Assembly: GCA_963680875.1 (NCBI GenBank)
Contig: OY804585.1
Coordinates: forward strand, 31,300,186 to 31,364,185
Direction: 5' to 3'
Origin: Bathymodiolus brooksi
Taxonomy: Eukaryota > Mollusca > Bivalvia > Mytilida > Modiolidae
Length of the DNA: 64,000 nucleotides
The notes below the pieces were generated by a model. It had not been told where the DNA came from and did not search any database. It saw nothing but the letters and a program-made list of their open reading frames with translations. The translations under genes and the position numbers were made by a program. This document shows, in pieces, positions 52,219 to 62,998 of the stretch. Position 1 is the stretch's first letter. Every line of letters begins with the position of its first letter.

Positions 52219-54178
52219 ATGAACCCACGATCTACCAGACTCGAGGCGAGCACGCTAACCATTGTACCACTGATGAACCCACGATCTACCAGACTCGAGG
52301 CGAGCACCCCTAACCATTACACCACCAATGAACCCACCATATACCAGACTCGAGACGAGCATGCTAACCATTACACCACCGATGAACCCACGATCTACCA
52401 GACACGAGACGAGCACGCTAACCATTACACCACCGATGAACCCACGATCTACCAGACTCGAGACGAACACGCCTAACCATTACACCACCGGCTAACCCAC
52501 GATCTACCAGACTCAAGGCGAGCACGCTAACAATTACACCACCGATGAACCCACGATCTACCAGACTCGAGGCGAGCACGCTAACCATTACACCACCGAT
52601 GAACCCACGATCTACCAGACTCGAGACGAGCACGCCTAACCATTACACCACCGATGAACCCACGATCTACCAGACTCAAGGCGAGCACGCTAACCATTAC
52701 ACCACCGATGAACCAACGATCTATCAGACTCGAGGCGAGCACGCTAACCATTACACCACCGATGAACCGACGATCTACCAGACTCGAGACGAGCACGCTA
52801 ACCATTACACCACCGATGAACCCACGATCTACCAGACTCGAGACGAGTACGCCTAACTATTACACCACCGATGAACCCACGATCCACCAGACTCGAGACG
52901 AGTACGCCTAACCATTACACCACCGATGAACCCACGATCTACCAGAGTCGAGACGAGCACGCCTAATCATTACACCACCGATGAACCCACGATTTACCAG
53001 ACTCGAAACGAGCACGCCTAACCATTACACCACCGATGAACCCGCGATCTACCAGACTCGAGGCGAGCACGCTAACCATTACACCACCAATGAACCCACG
53101 ATCTACCAGACTCGAGACGAGCACGCTAACCATTACACCACCGATGAACCCACGATCTACCAGACTCGAGGCGAGCACGCTAACCATTACACCCCTGTGA
53201 ACCCACGATCTACCAGACTCAAGGCGAACACGCTAGCCATTACACCACCGATGAACCCACGATCTACCAGACTCGAGACGAGTACGCCTAAGCATTACAC
53301 CACCGATGAACCCACGATCTACCAGACTCGAGACGAGCACGCCTAACCATTACACCACCGATGAACCCACGATCTACCAGACTCGAGGCGAGCACGCTAG
53401 CCATTACACCACCGATGAAACCACGATCTACCAGAATCGAGGCGAGCACGCTAACCATTACACCACAGATGAACCCACGATCTACCAGACTCGAGGCGAG
53501 CACGCTAACTATTACACCACCGATGAACCCACGATCTACCAGACTTGAGGCGAGTACCCCTAACCATTACACCACCGATGAACCCACGATCTACCAGACC
53601 CGAGACAAGTACGCCTAACCATTACACCACCGATGAACCCACGATCTACCAGACTCGAGACGAACACGCCTAACCATTACACCACCGATGAACCCACGAT
53701 TTACCAGACTCGAGACGAGCACGCCTAACCATTACACCACTGATGAACCCACGATCTACCAGACTCGAGGCGAGCACGCTAACCATTACACCACCAATGA
53801 ACCCACGATCTACCAGACTCGAGACGAGCACGCTAACCATTACACCACCGGTGAACCCACGATCTACAAGACTCGAGACGAGCACGCTAACCATTACACC
53901 ACCGATGAACCCACGATCTACCAGACTCGAGACGAGCACGCCTAACCGTTACACCACCGATGAACCCACGATCTACCAGACTCGAGACGAACACGCCTAA
54001 CCATTACACCACCGATGAACCCAAGATCTATCAGACTCGAGACAAGCACGCTAACCATTACACCACCTATGAACCCACGATCTATAGGACTCGAGACGAG
54101 CACGCCTAACCATAACATCACCGATGAACCCACGATCTACCAGACTCGAGACGAGCACGCCGAACCATTACACCACCG
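52219..54178 (+). repeat. HOR-C block, 1,960 bp, about 36 monomers
   Basis: The second copy of 48244-50203, with cgctagcc near 53,235 and the usual cacgatc near 53,530 instead of the catgatc of the first copy. Confidence 0.8.
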
Positions 54179-54995
54179 ATGAACCCACGATCTACCAGAC
54201 TCGAGGCGAGCACGCTAACCATTGCACCACCGATGAACCCACGATCTACCAGACTCGAGGCGAGCACGCCTAACCATTACACCACCAATGATCCCACCAT
54301 ATACCAGACTAGAGACGAGCACGCTAACCATTACACCACCGATGAACCCACGATCTATAGGACTCGAGACGAGCACGCCTAACCATAACATCACCGATGA
54401 ACCCACGATCTACCAGACTCGAGACGAGCACGCCTAACAATTACACCACCGATGAACCCACGATCTACCAGACTCGAGGCGAGCACGCTAACCATTACAC
54501 CACCGATGAACACACGATCTACCAGACTCGAGACGAGCACGCCTAACCATTACACCACCGATGAACCCACGATCTACCAGACTCAAGGCGAGCACGCTAA
54601 CCATTACACCACCGATGAACCCACGATCTATCAGACTCGAGGCGAGCACGCTAACCATTACACCACCGATGACTCACGATCTACCAGACTCGAGACGAGC
54701 ACGCTAACCATTACACCACCGATGAACCCACGATCCACCAGACTCGAGACGAGTACGCCTAACCATTACACCACCGATGAACCCACGATCTACCGGACTC
54801 GAGACGAGCACGCCTAACCATTATACCACCGATGAACCCAAGATCTATCAGACTCGAGACAAGCACGCTAACCATTACACCACCGATGAACCCACGATCT
54901 ATAGGACTCGAGACGAGCACGCCTAACCATAACATCACCGATGAACCCACGATCTACCAGACTCGAGACGAGCACGCCGAACCATTACACCACCG
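54179..54995 (+). repeat. HOR-B variant, 817 bp, about 15 monomers
   Basis: m1, m2 and the aatgatccc m3 are followed at once by ctatagg/cataacatc, then m7, m8, ctcaagg, ctatcag, gatgactcacg, gatccaccag, ctaccggac, cattataccacc, cccaagatct and ctatagg. The early jump from m3 to ctatagg sets it apart from the 815-bp unit. Confidence 0.76.
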
Positions 54996-55809
54996 ATGAA
55001 CCCACGATCTACCAGACTCGAGGCGATCACGCTAACCATTGTACCACTGATGAACCCACGATCTACCAGACTCGAGGCGAGCACCCCTAACCATTACACC
55101 ACCAATGAACCCACCATATACCAGACTCGAGACGAACATGCTAACCATTACACCACCCATGAACCCACGATCTACCAGACACGAGACGAGCACGCTAACC
55201 ATTACACCACCGATGAACCCACGATCTACCAGACTCGAGACGAACACGCCTAACCATTACACCACCGGCTAACCCACGATCTACCAGACTCAAGGCGAGC
55301 ACGCTAACAATTACACCACCGATGAACCCACGATCTACCAGACTCGAGGCGAGCACGCTAACCATTACACCACCGATGAATCCACGATCTACCAGACTCG
55401 AGACGAGCACGCCTAACCATTACACCACCGATGAACCCACGATCTACCAGACTCAAGGCGAGCACGCTAACCATTACACCACCGATGAACCCACGATCTA
55501 TCAGACTCGAGGCGAGCACGCTAACCATTACACCACCGATGAACCGACGATCTACCAGACTCGAGACGAGCACGCTAACCATTACACCACCGATGAACCC
55601 ACGATCTACCAGACTCGAGACGAATACGCCTAACCATTACACCACCGATGAACCCACGATCTACCAGACTCGAGGCGAGCACGCTAACCATTACACCCCC
55701 GTGAACCCACGATCTACCAGACTCAAGGCGAACACGCTAACCATAACATCACCGATGAACCCACGATCTACCAGACTCGAGACGAGCACGCCGAACCATT
55801 ACACCACCG
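54996..55809 (+). repeat. Contracted HOR-C block, 814 bp, about 15 monomers
   Basis: m1 to m4 with gcgatcacgc near 55,024 and acccatgaacc near 55,156, then gacgaacacgcc, ggctaaccc, gaatccacg, ctcaagg, ctatcag, gaaccgacg and gacgaatacg. It then jumps to acacccccgtgaacc and ctcaaggcgaacacg, losing the gatttacc group. A run across these joins keeps one frame open for 157 codons (55431-55904), the longest in the window. Confidence 0.75.
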
Positions 55810-57823
55810 ATGAACCCACGATCTACCAGACTCGAGGCGAGCACGCTAACCATTGTACCACTGATGAACCCACGATCTACCAGACTCGAGGCGAGCACCC
55901 CTAACCATTACACCACCAATGAACCCACCATATACCAGACTCGAGACGAACATGCTAACCATTACACCACCGATGAACCCACGATCTACCAGACACGAGA
56001 CGAGCACGCTAACCATTACACCACCGATGAACCCACGATCTACCAGACTCGAGACGAACACGCCTAACCATTACACCACCGGCTAACCCACGATCTACCA
56101 GACTCAAGGCGAGCACGCTAACAATTACACCACCGATGAACCCACGATCTACCAGACTCGAGGCGAGCACGCTAACCATTACACCACCGATGAACCCACG
56201 ATCTACCAGACTCGAGGCGAGCACGCTAACCATTACACCACCGATGAATCCACGATCTACCAGACTCGAGACGAGCACGCCTAACCATTACACCACCGAT
56301 GAACCCACGATCTACCAGACTCAAGGCGAGCACGCTAACCATTACACCACCGATGAACCCACGATCTATCAGACTCGAGGCGAGCACGCTAACCATAACA
56401 CCACCGATGAACCGACGATCTACCAGACTCGAGACGAGCACGCTAACCATTACACCACCGATGAACCCACGATCTACCAGACTCGAGACGAGTACGCCTA
56501 ACTATTACACCACCGATGAACCCACGATCCACCAGACTCGAGACGAGTACGCCTAACCATTACACCACCGATGAACCCACGATCTACCAGAGTCGAGACG
56601 AGCACGCCTAACCATTACACCACCGATGAACCCACGATTTACCCGACTCGAAACGAGTACGCCTAACCATTACACCACCGATGAACCCGCGATCTACCAG
56701 ACTCGAGGCGAGCACGCTAACCATTACACCACCGATGAACCCACGATCTACCAGACTCGAGACGAGCACGCTAACCATTACACCACCGATGAACCCACGA
56801 TCTACCAGACTCGAGGCGAGCACGCTAACCATTACACCCCCGTGAACCCACGATCTACCAGACTCAAGGCGAACACGCTAACCATTACACCACCGATGAA
56901 CCCACGATCTACCAGACTCGAGACGAGTACGCCTAACCATTACACCACCGATGAACCCACGATCTCCCAGACTCGAGACGAGCACGCCTAACCATTACAC
57001 CACCGATGAACCCACGATCTACCAGACTCGAGGCGAGCACGCTAGCCATTACACCACCGATGAAACCACGATCTACCAGAATCGAGGCGAGCACGCTAAC
57101 CATTACACCACAGATGAACCCACGATCTACCAGACTCGAGGCGAGCACGCTAACTATTACACCACCGATGAACCCACGATCTACCAGACTTGAGGCGAGT
57201 ACGCCTAACCATTACACCACCGATGAACCCACGATCTACCAGACTCGAGACAAGTACGCCTAACCATTACACCACCGATGAACCCACGATCTACCAGACT
57301 CGAGACGAGCACGCCTAACCATTAAACCACCGATGAACCCACGATTTACCAGACTCGAGACGAGCACGCCTAACCATTACACCACCGATGAACCCACGAT
57401 CTACCAGACTCGAGGCGAGCACGCTAACCATTACACCACCAATGAACCCACGATCTACAAGACTCGAGACGAGCACGCTAACCATTACACCACCGGTGAA
57501 CCCACGATCTACCAGACTCGAGACGAGCACGCTAACCATTACACCACCGATGAACCCACGATCTACCAGACTCGAGACGAGCACGCCTAACCATTACACC
57601 ACCGATGAACCCACGATCTACCAGACTCGAGACGAGCACGCCTAACCATTACACCACTGATGAACCCAAGATCTATCAGACTCGAGACAAGCACGCTAAC
57701 CATTACACCACCTATGAACCCACGATCTATAGGACTCGAGACGAGCACGCCTAACCATAACATCACCGATGAACCCACGATCTACCAGACTCGAGACGAG
57801 CACGCCGAACCATTACACCACCG
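55810..57823 (+). repeat. HOR-C block, 2,014 bp, about 37 monomers
   Basis: As 52219-54178 but with one additional 54-bp gaggcg monomer near 56,136-56,243 and with acacccccgtgaacc in place of the cccctgtg form. Private changes include acccgactcg near 56,641, ctcccag near 56,964, cattaaacc near 57,321 and an actgatg start near 57,657. Confidence 0.76.
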
Positions 57824-58096
57824 ATGAACCCACGATCTACCAGACTCGAGGCGAGCACGCTAACCATTGCACCACCGATGAACCAACGATCTACCAGACT
57901 CGAGGCGAGCACGCCTAACCATTACACCACCAATGATCCCACCATATACCAGACTAGAGACGAGCACGCTAACCATTACACCACCGATGAACCCACGATC
58001 TATAGGACTCGAGACGAGCACGCCTAACCATAACATCACCGATGAACCCACGATCTACCAGACTCGAGACGAGCACGCCTAACCATTACACCACCG
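57824..58096 (+). repeat. Minimal block, 273 bp, 5 monomers
   Basis: Only m1 (attgc), m2, the aatgatccc m3, the ctatagg monomer and a gagacg monomer remain before the next m1. It is the shortest interval between m1 copies in the window. Confidence 0.78.
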
Positions 58097-59021
58097 ATGA
58101 ACCCACGATCTACCAGACTCGAGGCGAGCACGCTAACCATTGCACCACCGATGAACCCACGATCTACCAGACTCGAGGCGAGCACCCCTAACCATTACAC
58201 CACCAATGAACCCATCATATACCAGACTCGAGACGAGCATGCTAACCATTACACCACCGATGAACCCACGATCTACAAGACACGAGACGAGCACGCTAAC
58301 CATTACACCACCGATGAACCCACGATCTACCAGACTCGAGACGAGCACGCCTAACCATTACACCACCGGCTAACCCACGATCTACCAGACTCAAGGCGAG
58401 CACGCTAACAATTACACCACCGATGAACCCACGATCTACCAGACTCGAGGCGAGCACGCTAACCATTACACCACCGATGAACACACGATCTATCAGACTC
58501 GAGACGAGCACGCCTAACCATTACACCACCGATGAACCCACGATCTACCAGACTCAAGGCGAGCACGCTAACCATTACACCACCGATGAACCCAAGATCT
58601 ATCAGACTCGAGGCGAGCACGCTAACCATTACACCACCGATGACCCACGATCTACCAGACTCGAGACGAGCACGCTAACCATTACACCACCGATGAACCC
58701 ACGATCTACCAGACTCGAGACGAGTACGACTAACCATTACACCACCGATGAACCCACGATCCACCAGACTCGAGACGAGTACGCCTAACCATTACACCAG
58801 CGATGAACCCACGATCTACCAGATTCGAGACGAGCACGCCTAACCATTACACCACCGTTGAACCCAAGATCTATCAGACTCGAGACAAGCACGCTAACCA
58901 TTACACCACCGATGAACCCACGATCTATAGGACTCGAGACGAGCACGCCTAACCATAACATCACCGAAGAACCCACGATCTACCAGACTCGAGACGAGCA
59001 CGCCGAACCATTACACCACCG
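58097..59021 (+). repeat. HOR-B 17-mer, 925 bp
   Basis: The usual 925-bp order. m3 reads catcatatacc near 58,213, m4 ctacaagacacg near 58,273, and other copies read cagcgatg near 58,799, ccgttgaac near 58,857 and ccgaagaac near 58,966. These private changes make it one of the more diverged copies. Confidence 0.8.
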
Positions 59022-60383
59022 ATGAACCCACGATCTACCAGACTCGAGGCGAGCACACTAACCATTGTACCACCGATGAACCCACGATCTACCAGACTCG
59101 AGGCGAGCACCCCTAACCATTACACCACCAATGAACCCACCATATACCCGACTCGAGACGAGCATGCTAACCATTACACCACCGATGAACCCACGATCTA
59201 CCAGACACGAGACGAGCACGCTAACCATTACACCACCGATGAACCCACGATCTACCAGACTCGAGACGAGCACGCCTAACCATTACACCACCGGCTAACC
59301 CACGATCTACCAGACTCAAGGCGAGCACGCTAACAATTACACCACCGATGAACCCACGATCTAACAAACTCGAGGCGAGCACGCTAACCATTACACCACC
59401 GATGAACCCACGATCTACCAGACTCGAGACGAGCACGCCTAACCATTACACCACCGATGAACCCACGATCTATCAGACTCGAGACAAGCACGCTAACCAT
59501 AACAACACCGATGAACCCACGATCTACCAGACTCGAAACGAGCACGCCTAACCATTACACCACCGATGAACCCACGATCTACCAGACTCGTGACGAGCAC
59601 GCCTAACCATTACACCACCGATGAACCCACGATCTACCAGACTCGAGACGAGCACGCCTAACCATTACACCACCGATGAACCCACGATCTACCAGACTAG
59701 AGGCGAGCACGCCTAACCATTACACCACCGGCTAACCCACGATCTACCAGACTCAAGGCGAGCACGCTAACAATTACACCACCGATGACCCCACGATCTA
59801 CCAGAATCGAGGCGAGCACGCTAACCATTACACCACCGATGAACCCACGATCTACCAGACTCGAGACGAGCACGCCTAATCATTACACCACCGATGAACC
59901 CACGATCTACCAGACTCAAGGCGAGCACGCTAACCATTACACCACCGATGAACCCACGATCTATCAGACTCGAGGCGAGCACGCTAACCATTACAACACC
60001 GATGAACCCACGATCTACCAGACTCGAGACGAGCACGCTAACCATTACACCACCGATGAACCCACGATCTACCAGACTCGAGACGAGTACGCCTAACCAT
60101 TACACCACCGATGAACCCACGATCTACCAGACTCGAGACGAGTACGCCTAACCATTACACCACCGATGAACCCACGATCTATCAGACTCGAGACGAGCAC
60201 GCCTAACCATTACACCACCGATGAACCCAAGATCTATCAGACTCGAGACAAGCACGCTAACCATTACACCACCGATGAACCCACGATCTATAGGACTCGA
60301 GACGAGCACGCTAACCATAACATCACCGATGAACCCACGATCTACCAGACTCGAGACGAGCACGCCGAACCATTACACCACCG
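59022..60383 (+). repeat. Mixed HOR-B/A block, 1,362 bp, about 25 monomers
   Basis: m1 to m7 with atacccgac in m3 and atctaacaaactcg in m7, then cataacaacacc near 59,497 and cgaaacgag, followed by m9 to m21-like monomers from 59,670. One copy reads gatgacccc near 59,785 and another cgtgacgag near 59,589. Confidence 0.74.
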
Positions 60384-61308
60384 ATGAACCCACGATCTAC
60401 CAGACTCGAGGCGAGCACGCTAACCATTGCACCACCGATGAACCCACGATCTACCAGACTCGAGGCGAGCACCCCTAACCATTACACCACCAATGAACCC
60501 ACCATATACCAGACTCGAGACGAGCATGCTAACTATTACACCACCGATGAACCCACGATCTACCAGACACGAGACGACCACGCTAACCATTACACCACCG
60601 ATGGACCCACGATCTACCAGACTCGAGACGAGCACGTCTAACCATTACACCACCGGCTAACCCACGATCTACCAGACTCAAGGCGAGCACGCTAACAATT
60701 ACACCACCGATGAACCCACGATCTACCAGACTCGAGGCGAGCACGCTAACCATTACACCACCGATGAACACACGATCTACCAGACTCGAGACGAGCACGC
60801 CTAACCATTACACCACCGATGAACCCACGATCTACCAGACTCAAGGCGAGCACGCTAACCATTACACCACCGATGAACCCACGATCTATCAGACTCGAGG
60901 CGAGCACGCTAACCATTACACCACCGATGACCCACGATCTACCAGACTCGAGACGAGCACGCTAACCATTACACCACCGATGAACCCACGATCTACCAGA
61001 CTCGAGACGAGTACGACTAACCATTACACCACCGATGAACCCACGATCCACCAGACTCGAGACGAGTACGCCTAACCATTACACCACCGATGAACCCACG
61101 ATCTACCAGACTCGAGACGAGCACGCCTAACCATTACACCACCGATGAACCCAAGATCTATCAGACTCGAGACAAGCACGCTAACCATTACACCACCGAT
61201 GAACCCACGATCTATAGGACTCGAGACGAGCACGCCTAACCATAACATCACCGATGAACCCACGATCTACCAGATTCGAGACGAGCACTCCGAACCATTA
61301 CACCACCG
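60384..61308 (+). repeat. HOR-B 17-mer, 925 bp
   Basis: m1 (attgc) to m8, then ctcaagg, ctatcag, gatgacccacg, gagtacgactaacc, gatccaccag, cccaagatct and ctatagg. Private changes are gacgaccacg near 60,573, gatggaccc near 60,601 and gcactccgaacc near 61,286. Confidence 0.82.
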
Positions 61309-62998
61309 ATGAACCCACGATCTACCAGACTCGAGGCGAGCACGCTAACCATTGTACCACCGATGAACCCACGATCTACCAGACTCGAGGCGAGCACCCC
61401 TAACCATTACACCACCAATGAACCCACCATATACCAGACTCGAGAACGAGCATGCTAACCATTACACCACCGATGAACCCACGATCTACCAGACACGAGA
61501 CGAGCACGCTAACCATTACACCACCGATGAACCCACGATCTACCAGACTCGAGACGAGCACGCCTAACCATTACACCACCGGCTAACCCACGATCTACCA
61601 GACTCAAGGCGAGCACGCTAACAATTACACCACCGATGAACCCACGATCTACCAGACTCGAGGCGAGCACGCTAACCATTACACCACCGATGAACCCACG
61701 ATCTACCAGACTCGAGACGAGCACGCCTAACCATTACACCACCGATGAACCCACGATCTACCAGACTCAAGGCGAGCACGCTAACCATTACACCACGAAT
61801 GAACCCACGATCTACCAGACTCGAGGCGAGCACGCTAACCATTACACCACCGATGAACCGACGATCTACCAGACTCGACACGAGTACGCCTAACCATTAC
61901 ACCACCGATGAACCCACGATCCACCAGACTCGAGACTAGTACGCCTAACCATTACACCACCGATGAACCCACGATCTACCAGAGTCGAGACGAGCACGCC
62001 TAACCATTACACCACCGATGAACCCACGATTTACCAGACTCGAAACGAGCACGCCTAACCATTACACCACCGATGAACCCACGATCTACCAGACTCGAGG
62101 CGAGCACGCCTAACCATTACACAACCAATGAACCCACGATCTACCAGACTCGAGACGAGCACGCTAACCATTACACCACCGATGAACCCACGATCTACCA
62201 GACTCTAGGCGAGCAGGCTAACCATTACACCACCGATGAACCCACGATCTACCAGACTCGAGACGAGCACGCTAACCATTACACCACCGATGAACCCACG
62301 ATCTACCAGACTCGAGACGAGTACGCCTAACCATTACACCACCGATGAACCCACGATCCACCAGACTCGAGACGAGTACGCCTAACCATTACACCACCGA
62401 TGAACCCACGATCTACCAGACTCGAGACGAGCACGCCTAACCATTACACCACCGATGAACCCACGATCTACCAGACTCGAGGCGAGCACGCTAACTATTA
62501 CACCACCGGCTAACCCACGATCTACCAGACTCGAGGCGAGCACGCTAACCATTACACCACCGATGAACCCACGATCTATCAGACTCCAGGCGAGCACGCT
62601 AACCATTACACCACCGATGACCCACGATCTACCAGACTCGAGACGAGCACGCTAACCATTACACCACCGATGAACCCACGATCTACCAGACTCGAGACGA
62701 GTACGACTAACCATTACACCACCGATGAACCCACGATCCACCAGACTCGAGACGAGTACGCCTAACCATTACACCACCGATGAACCCACGATCTACCAGA
62801 CTCGAGACGAGCACGCCTAACCATTACACCACCGATGAACCCAAGATCTATCAGACTCGAGACAAGCACGCTAACCATTACACCACCGATGAACCCACGA
62901 TCTATAGGACTCGAGACGAGCACGCCTAACCATAACATCACCGATGAACCCACGATCTACCAGATTCGAGACGAGCACGCCGAACCATTACACCACCG
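61309..62998 (+). repeat. Mixed HOR-C/B block, 1,690 bp, about 31 monomers
   Basis: m1 (attgtacc), m2 and an m3 with one extra A (cgagaacgag). The HOR-C tract has gaaccgacg, agagtcg, gatttacc and ttacacaaccaatg, but the ccggtgaac monomer is absent. A HOR-B tail follows with a ggctaaccc monomer, agactccagg, gatgacccacg near 62,617 and gatccaccag. Confidence 0.73.
61441..61452 (+). repeat. Single-base insertion in m3 (cgagaacgag)
   Basis: All other m3 copies I compared read cgagacgagcatg. This one has an extra A, making a 55-bp m3. It is a private change or a base-calling error. Confidence 0.7.

Larger units (their letters stand above)
50981..54955 (+). repeat. Copy 2 of 3,975-bp tandem duplication
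   Basis: It follows copy 1 directly and in the same orientation. At its end the sequence goes on to gagacgagcacgccgaacc and m1 at 54996, whereas at the equivalent point copy 1 passes to ctcaaggcgaacacg, the start of copy 2. That fits a tandem duplication by in-register unequal exchange. Confidence 0.88.

Noticed and set aside
61441..61452. The inserted A as a meaningful variant
   Set aside because: It is a single private base in one m3 copy and may be a sequencing error. It is recorded as a feature but not as a finding.
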